Source: Collinsella sp.
GTDB lineage: Bacteria; Actinomycetota; Coriobacteriia; Coriobacteriales; Coriobacteriaceae
NCBI GenBank assembly: GCA_019414345.1
Contig: DXMF01000016.1
Location: 1 to 64,000, forward strand
DNA length: 64,000 nt
Direction of reading: 5' to 3'
The translations under genes and the position numbers were made by a program. This document shows, piece by piece, positions 33,560 to 46,774 of the stretch (the first letter of the stretch is position 1; every line of letters begins with the position of its first letter). The notes beneath the pieces are model-generated. The model was not told the DNA's origin. It ran no database searches and saw only the letters and a list, made by a program, of their open reading frames with translations.

Positions 33560-33937
33560 ATGGCTAAGCTTACCACCGATGAGATCATCGATGCTCTTAA
33601 GGAAATGACCCTTCTCGAGGCTTCCGAGCTCGTTAAGGCTATCGAGGACACCTTCGGCGTTTCCGCCGCTGCTCCTGCCGCCGTTGTCGCCGCTCCCGCT
33701 GCTGGCGCTGCTGAGGCCGAGGAGAAGACCGAGTTTGACGTCGTGCTCGAGGGCTTCGGCGACAACAAGATCCAGGTCATCAAGGCCGTCCGTGAGCTCA
33801 CCAACCTTGGCCTGAAGGAGGCCAAGGAGGTCGTCGAGGGCGCTCCCAAGGCTGTTCTCGAGGGTGCCAAGAAGGAGGACGCCGAGGCTGCCAAGGAGAA
33901 GCTCGAGGCTGCTGGCGCTGCTGTCACCCTCAAGTAA
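33560..33937 (+). CDS. rplL: 50S ribosomal protein L7/L12
   Basis: Acidic stalk protein of 125 residues that recruits translation factors. The N-terminal dimerisation part, Ala-rich hinge (about 36-52) and C-terminal domain with KIQVIKAVRELTNLGLKEAK are present. The ATG at 33560 follows GAAAGGACTTAGAA; an in-frame ATG at 33527 is too early. A strong terminator follows. Confidence 0.96.
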   Translation: MAKLTTDEIIDALKEMTLLEASELVKAIEDTFGVSAAAPAAVVAAPAAGAAEAEEKTEFDVVLEGFGDNKIQVIKAVRELTNLGLKEAKEVVEGAPKAVLEGAKKEDAEAAKEKLEAAGAAVTLK

Positions 33938-33964
33938 TCAGGCTTTCTCGCCAGATTTCTTTGC

Positions 33965-33998
33965 AGACGGGACTCGCTATGCGAGCCCCGTCTTTTTT
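33965..33998 (+). terminator. rplJL terminator
   Basis: AGACGGGACTCGC and GCGAGCCCCGTCT pair and TTTTTT follows. Confidence 0.93.
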
Positions 33999-34240
33999 GT
34001 TATGACCCCTCATTCCCATTGCTCGGCATACAGAACACCGTTGTCTTCGCCGTGCTAATCCCGTTACCGCTGGGGCGTAAAATTGCACCATTCGAGCAAT
34101 AATTTGCGTTGACCTGCTGAAGAATGGTGCTTGCCTGCATTAACGTTAATTAACGGCGGTAAGATAAACCGGTATCGCAATTTGGTCTGCGGCCGCCGTG
34201 CCGCACGCACAGGGCGCATTCTGCGCCTGCGAAAGGATCC

Positions 34241-35158
34241 TTGAATAACATGAAGGCAATCATCCCCGCCGCCGGTTTTGGCACGCGTTTTCTGCCTGGC
34301 ACCAAGTGCACGCCCAAAGAGATGCTGCCGGTGCTCGACAAGCCGGTCATTCAGTATGTCGTTGAGGAGGCACTCGACCCCGAGGAGGTCGACGATGCCA
34401 TCATCGTTACCTCTCCCGGTAAGCCCGAGCTGCTGAGCTACTTCCAGCCCGATCGCTCGCTCGAGAACCTGCTGCGCGAGCGCGGCAAGGATGCTTATGC
34501 CGACGCCGTCGCCCATGCGGGTGGTATGCCGGTCGACTTCCGTTATCAGTACGAGCCCAAGGGCCTCGGTCACGCCATTCGCTCTGCTGCCGACGCTGTG
34601 GCAGGGGAGAACTTCCTGGTTCTTCTGGGCGACTATGTTGTGCCCAACCGCGACATCTGTGACAAGATGCTCGCTGTCTCCAAGGAGCACGGTGGCGCTT
34701 CGGTTATCGCCGTTGCCGCGTGCGCTCCCGAGGAAGTCAGCCGCTATGGCGTCATCGCCGGCGATCGCGTGGGCTCTCTCGAGGGCTTCGAGAATGCCGC
34801 CGATGACGAGCCCGGTGCCGTTTGGCGCATCGGTGGTCTGGTCGAGAAACCCGCTCCCGAGGCGGCTCCGTCCAACCTGTACATCGTTGGTCGCTACCTG
34901 CTGAGCCCGTTGGTCATGGACCTGCTGGCCGATCAGCAGGCCGGTAAGGGCGGCGAGATCCAGCTGACCGACGCCATGGCCCGCTCGCTCGACCGCGAGG
35001 CCATGTACGCTGTCGTTATCGACCCGCTGTCGGGCTACGATACCGGTACCCCGTCTGGTTGGATGGCCACCAACGCCCTCATGGCTGCAAACGATCCTCG
35101 CTTTGCCGGCGCCTTCTGGGACGCCATCGACGAGCGCGGCGGATTGATGCGCAAGTAA
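34241..35158 (+). CDS. galU: UTP-glucose-1-phosphate uridylyltransferase
   Basis: Makes UDP-glucose for glycan, glycolipid and galactose metabolism. The 305-residue protein has the nucleotidyltransferase motif AIIPAAGFGTRFLPGTK, LPVLDKPVIQYVVEEA, PKGLGHAI and LLGDYVV. Two starts are possible: TTG at 34241 next to GAAAGG, or the ATG at 34250. The ATG is nearer the usual family start, but its spacing is long. Stands alone between rplJL and rpoBC with its own terminator. Confidence 0.93.
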   Translation: MNNMKAIIPAAGFGTRFLPGTKCTPKEMLPVLDKPVIQYVVEEALDPEEVDDAIIVTSPGKPELLSYFQPDRSLENLLRERGKDAYADAVAHAGGMPVDFRYQYEPKGLGHAIRSAADAVAGENFLVLLGDYVVPNRDICDKMLAVSKEHGGASVIAVAACAPEEVSRYGVIAGDRVGSLEGFENAADDEPGAVWRIGGLVEKPAPEAAPSNLYIVGRYLLSPLVMDLLADQQAGKGGEIQLTDAMARSLDREAMYAVVIDPLSGYDTGTPSGWMATNALMAANDPRFAGAFWDAIDERGGLMRK

Positions 35159-35178
35159 GCCTTCGGACATCGACATTT

Positions 35179-35213
35179 ACGGGCGCGGACCTCGGTTCGC
35201 GCCCGTTTTTTAT
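35179..35213 (+). terminator. galU terminator
   Basis: CGGGCGCG and CGCGCCCG pair, followed by TTTTTT. Confidence 0.92.
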
Positions 35214-35344
35214 AAGAGCTGCGATTTCCGGCTCTCTGTTCACAGAAAATATATGAACATATGTTCGATACACATACATCTACCTGCGTGTTTTCTGTCG
35301 AAAAACTTTGCTACTCCAAAAACTCAATCGCGTCAAGGCTTTTC

Positions 35345-35372
35345 TTGCCCAACGGTCGCTACCTGATAAACT
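35345..35372 (+). promoter_or_regulatory. candidate rpoBC promoter
   Basis: TTGCCC (35345-35350) and TAAACT (35367-35372) are 16 nt apart, 74 nt before rpoB. The AT-rich 35220-35300 stretch upstream contains no gene. Confidence 0.4.
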
Positions 35373-35445
35373 ATTAGGTTGCGATAACTGGCGAAGCTAT
35401 GCCTCGCCAACCCACCGAGCATTTCCGTGAAGGAGGAAAAACCTG

Positions 35446-38400
35446 GTGACCTACGCATACACTGCCACTGAGCGCAAGCGCGTCAGCTTCGGGAAAATCC
35501 CGGAGGCCATGGAGCTCCCCAACCTTATCTCTGTTCAAAGGGAATCCTTTGAGCGTTTTAAGGACGAGGGCCTTCGTGAGGCGTTCAAGGAATCCAGCCC
35601 CATCCAGAGCCAGAACCATGTTCTCGAGGTTACCTTCGGCGAGCATCAGTTCGGCGACCCCGCGCACACCGTCGAGGAGTGCCGCGAGAAGGATATGACC
35701 TATCAGGCTCCGCTTCTGACCGACGTCCGTCTCACCAACAAGGAGACCGGCGAGATCAAGGAGCAGCTCGTCTTTATGGGCGACTTCCCCATGATGACCG
35801 ATCAGGGCACCTTCATCATCAACGGTACCGAGCGTATCGTCGTCTCGCAGCTCGTCCGCTCCCCGGGCGTGTACTACAGCTCCGAGATGGATTCAGGCAA
35901 GCAGATCTACAAGGCCCAGATCATCCCGTCCCGCGGTGCCTGGCTTGAGTTTGAGGTCGACAAGCGCGACCAGCTCATGGTCTCCATCGACCGTAAGCGC
36001 AAGCAGAGCGCCACGATGTTCCTGCGCGCCCTTGGCATCGCCGTCACCAACGACGACATCATCGAGCTGCTCGGCAACTCCGATGTGATCAAGCGCACCC
36101 TGGAGCGCGACACCGCCCTCACCCGCGAGGACGCCCTCATCGAGATCTACCGTCGCCTGCGCCCGGGCGAGCCTCCCACCGTGGACGCTTCCCGCAGCCT
36201 GCTCGAGGGTCTGCTCTTCAACCCGCAGCGCTACGACCTGGCCCGCGTCGGTCGTTACAAGGTCAACAAGAAGCTCAACCTCACCACCGAGGAAGAGGTC
36301 ACGGTGCTCACCGACGAGGATATCGTCGCGACGCTGCGCTACCTCCTGTCCCTCGCTGCCGGCGAGCAGGGCTTCAAGGTCGACGACATCGACCACTTTG
36401 GCAACCGCCGCATCCGTACCGTCGGCGAGCTCGTCGCCAACCAGTTCCGTATCGGCATGAGCCGTATGGAGCGCGTCGTCCGTGAGCGCATGAGCTCCCA
36501 GGACATCGACGAGATCACCCCGCAGTCGCTCATCAACATCCGCCCGATCGTTGCCTCCATCAAGGAGTTCTTCGGTTCCTCGCAGCTCTCGCAGTTCATG
36601 GACCAGGCGAACCCCCTGACCGGTCTGACCCACAAGCGCCGTCTGTCCGCACTCGGCCCTGGCGGTCTTGCCGGCCACAAGTCGGGCTCCAGCCGCCGCA
36701 CCAACGTGCCGACGGCCGTCCGCGACGTTCACAACTCGCACTACAGCCGCATGTGCCCGATCGAGACCCCCGAAGGCCCCAACATCGGCCTGATCGGCTC
36801 GCTCGCCCTCTACGCCCGCGTCAACGAGTATGGCTTCATCGAGGCTCCGTTCCGTCGCGTCGAGAACGGCGTTGCCACCGACCAGATCGACTGGATGACC
36901 GCTGACGAGGAAGAGAAGCACGTCATCGCGCCGGCCAACACGCCGCTCGATCCCAAGACCAACGAGTTCATCACGACCGATGCCGAGGGCAAGATCGTCC
37001 GTCCGCACACCGTGATCGCCCGTACCCGCGACTTCGACGGCTCCTTCGGCGCTCCCGCCGACGTGCCTGTCGAGGACGTCGACTACATGGACGTCTCGCC
37101 GCGTCAGATGCTCTCCGTCGCAGCCACGCTGATCCCGTTCCTTGAGCACGACGACGCCAAGCGTACGCTGATGGGCGCTAACATGCAGCGTCAGGCCGTG
37201 CCGCTGGTTCACCCCGCCGCTCCCTATGTCGGTACCGGCATGGAGCGTCGCGCTGCTCTGGACTCCGGCGAGGTCACCCTGGCCAAGAACGCCGGCGAGG
37301 TCATCTTTGCCGACGCCGCCAAGATTATCGTCAAGCATGCCGGCGGCATGGACGAGTATCACCTGGCCAAGTACCAGCGCTCCAACCAGTCCACCTGCAT
37401 CAACCACCGTCCGCTCGTGCGCGTCGGTGACACCGTTGAGCAGGGCGAGCCTCTGGCCGACGGTCCTTCGACCGATCACGGCGAGCTCGCACTGGGTCAG
37501 AACCTCACCGTGGCCTACATGCCGTGGGAAGGCTTTAACTACGAGGACGGTATCGTCGTGTCCGAGCGCCTGGTGGCCGAGGACCTGCTGACGACCATCA
37601 ACATCACCCGTCACGAGATCGACGCCCGCGACACCAAGCTCGGTCCCGAGGAGATCACCCGCGAGATCCCGAACCTCTCCGAGGACATGCTTGCCAACCT
37701 CGACGAGGACGGCATCATCCGCATCGGCGCCGAGGTCGGCCCTGGCGACATCCTGGTCGGCAAGGTCACGCCTAAGGGCGAGAGCGCTCTGACCGCCGAG
37801 GAGCGCCTGCTGCGCGCCATCTTCGGTGCCAAGGCCCACGACGTCCGCGACACCTCCCTTAAGATGCCTCACGGCGCTTATGGCCGCGTCATCGACGTCG
37901 TCCGCTTTAGCCGCGAGAACGGCGACGACCTGGCTCCCGGCGTCAACGAGCAGGTGCGCGTCTACGTCGCCCAGCGTCGTAAGATTCAGCAGGGCGATAA
38001 GATCGCCGGCCGCCACGGCAACAAGGGTGTTATTTGTAACGTTCTGCCGGTCGAGGACATGCCCTACATGGCTGACGGTACCCCGATCGACGTCATCCTC
38101 AACCCGCTGGGCGTTCCTTCGCGTATGAACGTCGGTCAGCTGCTCGAGTGCCACCTTGGCTGGGCTGCTGCCTGCGGTTGGGATACCGAGCAGGCCGACT
38201 CCGACAAGTACGTCCCCGGTCCGTTCTTCACCGCGACGCCTGTCTTCGACGGCGCCAAGGAGGACGAGATCGCCGAGGTCATTCGTCGTGCTAACAAGAA
38301 CATGCTCAACAAGGCCACCGCTGCCTTTGGCGATCACATGCGCCCCGAGTTCGTCACCCAGCTTGACGAGCGCGGCAAGACCCGCCTGTTCGACGGCCGC

Positions 38401-38937
38401 ACCGGCGAGGAGTTCCGCGAGCCCATTACCGTGGGTACGTCCTACATCCTCAAGCTCGGCCACATGGTCGACGACAAGATCCACGCCCGTTCGACCGGCC
38501 CTTACAGCCTGGTTACCCAGCAGCCGCTGGGCGGCAAGGCTCAGTTCGGCGGCCAGCGTTTCGGCGAGATGGAAGTTTGGGCACTGTACGCTTACGGTGC
38601 TTCCAACGTCCTGCAGGAGATCCTGACCGTCAAGTCCGACGATACCGTGGGCCGCGTCAAGACCTACGAGTCCATCGTCAAGGGCGAGAACGTTCCTGTC
38701 CCGGGTATCCCCGAGTCCTTCAAGGTTCTCGTCAAGGAGATTCGCTCCCTCGCACTGGACATCGAGCCCATGCACGATGCTGACGAGGACGCCTCCGCCC
38801 CTGTGACCGCCGAGGAGACCTCTGCTCTCGACGACCTGGCTGCGCTCGCCGGCGTTGACGCCGACGTCGAGGCCGAGGATGCCGAGACCGACGAGGCGCC
38901 CGAGGCTGTCGCCGCCACGACCACTGATAAGGAGTAG
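35446..38937 (+). CDS. rpoB: RNA polymerase beta subunit
   Basis: Catalytic core subunit of 1163 residues. It starts at GTG with AAGGAGGAAAAACCTG upstream. Landmarks include FMDQANPLTGLTHKRRLSALG (rifampicin region), CPIETPEGPNIGLIGSLA, GRHGNKGV and GGKAQFGGQRFGEMEVWALYAYGA. The rifampicin region shows the usual sensitive-type residues by eye. A C-terminal acidic tail rich in Asp, Glu and Ala (about 1105-1163) extends beyond the conserved end. It is followed directly by rpoC. Confidence 0.97.
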   Translation: MTYAYTATERKRVSFGKIPEAMELPNLISVQRESFERFKDEGLREAFKESSPIQSQNHVLEVTFGEHQFGDPAHTVEECREKDMTYQAPLLTDVRLTNKETGEIKEQLVFMGDFPMMTDQGTFIINGTERIVVSQLVRSPGVYYSSEMDSGKQIYKAQIIPSRGAWLEFEVDKRDQLMVSIDRKRKQSATMFLRALGIAVTNDDIIELLGNSDVIKRTLERDTALTREDALIEIYRRLRPGEPPTVDASRSLLEGLLFNPQRYDLARVGRYKVNKKLNLTTEEEVTVLTDEDIVATLRYLLSLAAGEQGFKVDDIDHFGNRRIRTVGELVANQFRIGMSRMERVVRERMSSQDIDEITPQSLINIRPIVASIKEFFGSSQLSQFMDQANPLTGLTHKRRLSALGPGGLAGHKSGSSRRTNVPTAVRDVHNSHYSRMCPIETPEGPNIGLIGSLALYARVNEYGFIEAPFRRVENGVATDQIDWMTADEEEKHVIAPANTPLDPKTNEFITTDAEGKIVRPHTVIARTRDFDGSFGAPADVPVEDVDYMDVSPRQMLSVAATLIPFLEHDDAKRTLMGANMQRQAVPLVHPAAPYVGTGMERRAALDSGEVTLAKNAGEVIFADAAKIIVKHAGGMDEYHLAKYQRSNQSTCINHRPLVRVGDTVEQGEPLADGPSTDHGELALGQNLTVAYMPWEGFNYEDGIVVSERLVAEDLLTTINITRHEIDARDTKLGPEEITREIPNLSEDMLANLDEDGIIRIGAEVGPGDILVGKVTPKGESALTAEERLLRAIFGAKAHDVRDTSLKMPHGAYGRVIDVVRFSRENGDDLAPGVNEQVRVYVAQRRKIQQGDKIAGRHGNKGVICNVLPVEDMPYMADGTPIDVILNPLGVPSRMNVGQLLECHLGWAAACGWDTEQADSDKYVPGPFFTATPVFDGAKEDEIAEVIRRANKNMLNKATAAFGDHMRPEFVTQLDERGKTRLFDGRTGEEFREPITVGTSYILKLGHMVDDKIHARSTGPYSLVTQQPLGGKAQFGGQRFGEMEVWALYAYGASNVLQEILTVKSDDTVGRVKTYESIVKGENVPVPGIPESFKVLVKEIRSLALDIEPMHDADEDASAPVTAEETSALDDLAALAGVDADVEAEDAETDEAPEAVAATTTDKE

Positions 38938-38943
38938 TTGACT

Positions 38944-43422
<4,479 letters not shown>

Positions 43423-43428
43423 CTAGTT

Positions 43429-43566
43429 CCGCCGTTCTAACGAACGGCGGCGACCTCCGTCGCTGCGCGGCCCCCAGAGCTACAATCTGTCATTCAAAAG
43501 GCAGGGCATGACCAAAAGGTCAATGCCCTGCCTTTTTCATGCCACCTTGTACGCTCTGGGGGCCGC
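43429..43566 (+). terminator. rpoC terminator complex with nested inverted repeats
   Basis: Three structures nest here. CCGCCGTTC/GAACGGCGG (43429-43450) follows the stop. AAAGGCAGGGCAT/ATGCCCTGCCTTT with TTTTT (43497-43537) is a strong rho-independent terminator. Around it, GCGGCCCCCAGAGC (43467-43480) pairs with GCTCTGGGGGCCGC (43553-43566), extended by TACAA/TTGTA. Confidence 0.88.
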
Positions 43567-43608
43567 TCGCTTGCGTATGCTCAACCTGTTGCGTTCCATT
43601 GATCCCTT

Positions 43609-43642
43609 GCCAATAAAGGACAGGTTTATTTTGGTAGGTTTT
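43609..43642. repeat. CCTGTCC-family repeat, reverse orientation
   Basis: TGCCAATAAAGGACAGGTTTATTTTGG is the near complement of the CCAAAATAAACCTGTCCCTTTTTGGCA pattern at 12737 and 45433. It fills part of the gap between rpoC and the sigma factor gene. Confidence 0.65.
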
Positions 43643-43655
43643 TCCTGCTTGAATT

Positions 43656-43684
43656 TGAAACAATTCGCCCGACAAGAGCGTATC
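43656..43684 (+). promoter_or_regulatory. ECF-type promoter before the sigma factor gene
   Basis: TGAAAC (43656-43661) and CGTATC (43679-43684) with a 17-nt spacer match the typical -35 and -10 of ECF-sigma promoters. Position 50 nt upstream of the sigma gene suggests autoregulation. Confidence 0.6.
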
Positions 43685-43732
43685 TATGGTGAGGGCCTCA
43701 TCGAGAACCATTAACGTCACCGGGAGGTGATT

Positions 43733-44251
43733 ATGGAAGAACAAGCTTTTAGACAGGCGGTCGAAGATCACCGGGATGTCGTGTTCCGAATCGCATTGAC
43801 GTACCTGCGCGATCGCGCCGATGCCGACGATATTGCCCAAGACGTCTTTCTTAAGTTGCTTAAAAGCGATGGACATTTTGAAAGTTGGGAACATCTTCGT
43901 CGATGGCTTATCCGGGTCACGATCAATGAATGCAAATCGCTCTTTCGAAAGCCGTGGAGACGCGTGGAGGATATTGAAAGTCTGACCGATTCGCTTTCGG
44001 CGGCGCAGGATGAGACCAAGGCGGCCTTGTCAGACGTTATGCGACTTCCGGAGCGATTCCGTGTTCCCATCGTGCTCTATTACTATCTGGGCTTTTCGAC
44101 TTCAGAGATTGCCGAGTTACTGCATGTGCCGGCCGCGACCGTTCGAACGCGTTTAGCTCGCGGTCGATCGAAGCTCAAATTCATCCTAGAGGAGGGCGAC
44201 CGTGAAATCCAATCAAATCAAGCAGGCCTTCGAGTCCGTCCAAGCCGATAG
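43733..44251 (+). CDS. ECF-family RNA polymerase sigma factor
   Basis: Alternative sigma factor of 172 residues, directing RNA polymerase to a stress regulon. Region 2 (about 10-75) includes RDRADADDIAQDVFLKLL, and region 4 (about 105-155) has FSTSEIAELLHVPAATVRTRLARGRSKL. The ATG at 43733 follows GGGAGG; an in-frame GTG two codons upstream is less likely. Its 3' end overlaps the next gene by 50 nt, so the two are co-translated. The promoter-like element upstream fits self-activation. DNA here is more AT-rich than the adjacent ribosomal genes. Confidence 0.9.
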   Translation: MEEQAFRQAVEDHRDVVFRIALTYLRDRADADDIAQDVFLKLLKSDGHFESWEHLRRWLIRVTINECKSLFRKPWRRVEDIESLTDSLSAAQDETKAALSDVMRLPERFRVPIVLYYYLGFSTSEIAELLHVPAATVRTRLARGRSKLKFILEEGDREIQSNQAGLRVRPSR

Positions 44252-45278
44252 CGATCTTGCTGACCGTGTTCTTTATGCCGCTGCTGGTGAGCCGCTTCGC
44301 CGAAAGGGTCACGCGAAGCCTCTGTATGTTGCCGTGATCGGATGCCTTGCCGGAGTGCTGGCGACCGGAGGGGTCGCCTACGCCGTTGTCAATTCCAGCT
44401 ATTTTGCCTCAGCTTGGGGAAACCACGGCAACGGGGATTCCATTACCTGGACCAACGGAGGCTCATCGGGAACTAAATATACCTACACCAGAGAGTTCGG
44501 TGATGGCATCGCGCCCCAAAGCCTGGAGGGCACAGTTCAGAAAGTTAATCTGTCCGTCGAGGGTAACGGCTATACGCTCGATATCCATGAGATGGCAATC
44601 GACCAAAACGGCTGCGGTGCTGTGACGTTTACGCTATCCAATCCAAATGGTGTTAACTACTACAAGCCGGCAGCAGAGACTGGCGAACTTGTTCTCTATG
44701 GTGAAGAAGAACAAGGAATCGGCACGCCCAGCATGAACTTCGGCGAGGAATGGGCTGACACACGCTGCACAATTGATAAGGACACATCAAGCGACACGGT
44801 CATTAATGGCACGATGTACTTTGCCTCGTGGGATCGCGAGCGAGATTTGGGACATGCGGTCACCTGGAATATCAGCTGGACGGAGGGCAAAGGTGAGGAT
44901 GCGAAGGTGATCGAGGTATCGACGCCAGAGTTTAACGTCGGAGCGCACGTTGATATAAAGGAACTCAGCTCCGATGACTCGTCTCTTGAGATTAGCCCGT
45001 TTTCCATCCAGACGCACATCTATGATCTGGGCTATGAAGCAGTTGATCATAAACTGACCGTCAGCTACAAGGATGGATCGGAGCAGATTATCGAAGATGA
45101 CGACGCAGGGGCGTACAATTTCTATGTTTCGATGGCACGCAATAGCGGAGAGAACATTTGGGTGCCAACGAAGTTGATTGATGTCGACCAAGTGGTCTCA
45201 GTAACGCTTGAGGGCACACGCTGCACTTCAACAGGGGACGCCGAAACGTCGGAACCCTTTACCATTGTCTATTCGTAA
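44202..45278 (+). CDS. membrane-anchored ECF partner, putative anti-sigma protein
   Basis: A 358-residue protein starting at GTG inside the sigma gene (GAGGAGGGCGACC upstream). Residues 1-38 are cytoplasmic with charged helices, a single membrane helix spans about 41-63 (LYVAVIGCLAGVLATGGVAYAVV), and the rest is an extracellular beta-rich domain. The overlap with the sigma gene and the one-helix layout suggest it holds the sigma factor at the membrane. The extracellular part resembles DUF4179-type proteins found with ECF sigmas in Gram-positives, but this is memory-based. No zinc-binding HxxxCxxC motif is seen. Confidence 0.75.
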   Translation: MKSNQIKQAFESVQADSDLADRVLYAAAGEPLRRKGHAKPLYVAVIGCLAGVLATGGVAYAVVNSSYFASAWGNHGNGDSITWTNGGSSGTKYTYTREFGDGIAPQSLEGTVQKVNLSVEGNGYTLDIHEMAIDQNGCGAVTFTLSNPNGVNYYKPAAETGELVLYGEEEQGIGTPSMNFGEEWADTRCTIDKDTSSDTVINGTMYFASWDRERDLGHAVTWNISWTEGKGEDAKVIEVSTPEFNVGAHVDIKELSSDDSSLEISPFSIQTHIYDLGYEAVDHKLTVSYKDGSEQIIEDDDAGAYNFYVSMARNSGENIWVPTKLIDVDQVVSVTLEGTRCTSTGDAETSEPFTIVYS

Positions 45279-45284
45279 GATTTG

Positions 45285-45318
45285 GGGCCGCTTCCTACTA
45301 GGGGAAGCGGCCCATTTT
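45285..45318 (+). terminator. terminator after the sigma operon
   Basis: GGGCCGCTTCC and GGAAGCGGCCC pair around a short loop, followed by ATTTTG. Confidence 0.88.
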
Positions 45319-45422
45319 GCGTTAAATGGGCGGTTAAAACGAGCAATATACTTCCGAAGACGCCGCCGATTTCCATGCGACAGGTGAGAGCAGATCACCG
45401 CTGGAGCGCGACGTTTCCCCAG

Positions 45423-45463
45423 ATAAAACCGACCAAAATTAACCTGTCCCTTTTTGGCGGGTA
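45423..45463. repeat. CCTGTCCC inverted repeat, solo copy
   Basis: AAAACCGACCAAAATTAACC then TGTCCCTTTTTGGCGGGT. Arms are imperfect (ACCGACCAAAA with TTTTTGGCGGGT). Lies in the sigma-rpsL gap. Confidence 0.7.
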
Positions 45464-45485
45464 GCGTTTTCCTGACGAGCACGCC

Positions 45486-45624
45486 GGATTCCCGGGCCGG
45501 GTGGCACAGGGGTTAAGTTTGTCGCGAGTTCCGCACGAGCCGGAGGCCACTTAATGTGGCCTCCGTGCGAGCCAGGACTGTAGAGCAGCAAACTTAACCC
45601 CTGTGCCGCCCGGCCCGGGAATCC
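45486..45624. repeat. foldback element B, upstream of rpsL
   Basis: A 69-nt core (45521-45589) begins GTCGCGAGTTCCGCACGAGC, contains the hairpin GGAGGCCAC-TTAAT-GTGGCCTCC and ends CAGGACTGTAGAGCAGC. It is flanked by 35-nt inverted arms (45486-45520 and 45590-45624) identical as complements except for one T/C that would form a G-U pair in RNA. The arms read GGATTCCCGGGCCGGG outward and TTAAGTTT inward. The whole unit can fold as one long hairpin. It lies 85 nt before the rpsL -35 box. Confidence 0.9.
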
Positions 45625-45708
45625 TCCCAAGCGCACAGAAGGGGATTCCTTTTGTGTAGGGTTTGCGGAAATGTGCCTATTTTGGGATACGCCCGGCGGC
45701 GTGGTCTG

Positions 45709-45737
45709 TTGACGGCACAGCTAACGCCACGTATCCT
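45709..45737 (+). promoter_or_regulatory. rpsL operon promoter
   Basis: TTGACG (45709-45714) and TATCCT (45732-45737) have an ideal 17-nt spacer. It lies 94 nt before the rpsL start. Confidence 0.75.
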
Positions 45738-45830
45738 ATCGAACTGCGTGTTTCGTAGGGGGATGCTGACCCCTCGATTCAAGCCGTTGCACTTTACAGA
45801 AAGCTGGAATCATTCGAGAAGGAGTACGCT

Positions 45831-46208
45831 TTGCCTACTATTAACCAGCTGGTTCGCCAGGGCCGTCGTTCCGTGCCCAAGAAGTCCAAGAACGCTGCTC
45901 TGCAGCACAACTCCCAGAAGCGCGGCGTGTGCACCCGCGTCTTCACCACGAGCCCCAAGAAGCCGAACTCGGCTCTTCGTAAGGTTGCCCGTGTTCGCCT
46001 TGTCAACGGCATCGAAGTTACTGCTTACATCCCGGGTGAGGGCCACAACCTGCAGGAGCACTCCATCGTGCTCGTCCGCGGCGGTCGTGTCCGTGACCTC
46101 CCTGGTGTCCGTTATCACGTCATCCGTGGCGCCTACGACGCTGCTCCGGTCCAGAACCGTATGCAGGCCCGTTCCAAGTACGGTGCTAAGCGCCCCAAGG
46201 CCAAATAA
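45831..46208 (+). CDS. rpsL: 30S ribosomal protein S12
   Basis: Decoding-centre protein of 125 residues, beginning MPTINQLVRQGR and containing KKPNSALRKVARVRL and the PGEGHNLQEHS loop. Streptomycin-relevant Lys residues look wild type by eye. The start codon is TTG, preceded by GAAGGAGTACGCT. First gene of the str operon. Confidence 0.97.
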   Translation: MPTINQLVRQGRRSVPKKSKNAALQHNSQKRGVCTRVFTTSPKKPNSALRKVARVRLVNGIEVTAYIPGEGHNLQEHSIVLVRGGRVRDLPGVRYHVIRGAYDAAPVQNRMQARSKYGAKRPKAK

Positions 46209-46281
46209 GCCAGATAACGTTTTGATACTTTCGCCGTGTGCCGCCTAAGGGCCGCACGGTAGACACTTAAGGAGATTTCAC

Positions 46282-46755
46282 ATGCCGCGTCGTGCAGCAG
46301 CTAATCGTCGTGAGGTTCAGCCTGACGCCGTTTACAACAACCGCCTGGTGACCCAGCTCATCAACAAGGTCCTTCTTGACGGCAAGAAGGCCACCGCTGA
46401 GCGCATCGTTTACACCGCTTTCGAGATCGTTGCCGAGAAGTCCGAGGGTGGCGACGCTCTCGCTACCTTCAAGAAGGCTATGGACAACGTCAAGCCCACG
46501 CTCGAGGTTAAGCCCAAGCGTGTCGGTGGCGCTACCTATCAGGTCCCGATGGAGGTCAACTCCCGTCGTTCCACCGCTCTGGGTATCCGCTGGATCGTCA
46601 ACTTCTCCCGCGCTCGCAAGGAGAAGACCATGGCCGAGCGTCTCGCCAACGAGATCCTCGACGCCTCCAACGGTCTTGGTGCTTCCGTCAAGAAGCGTGA
46701 GGACGTCTTCAAGATGGCCGAGGCCAACCGCGCGTTCTCTCACTATCGTTGGTAA
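46282..46755 (+). CDS. rpsG: 30S ribosomal protein S7
   Basis: Primary 16S rRNA-binding protein of the small-subunit head, 157 residues. It starts MPRRAAANRREVQPDAVYNN and contains KVLLDGKKATAERIVY and RSTALGIRWIV. AAGGAG lies upstream of the ATG. Between rpsL and fusA, the standard order. Confidence 0.97.
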   Translation: MPRRAAANRREVQPDAVYNNRLVTQLINKVLLDGKKATAERIVYTAFEIVAEKSEGGDALATFKKAMDNVKPTLEVKPKRVGGATYQVPMEVNSRRSTALGIRWIVNFSRARKEKTMAERLANEILDASNGLGASVKKREDVFKMAEANRAFSHYRW

Positions 46756-46774
46756 GTTAAGGTAAGGAACTAAC

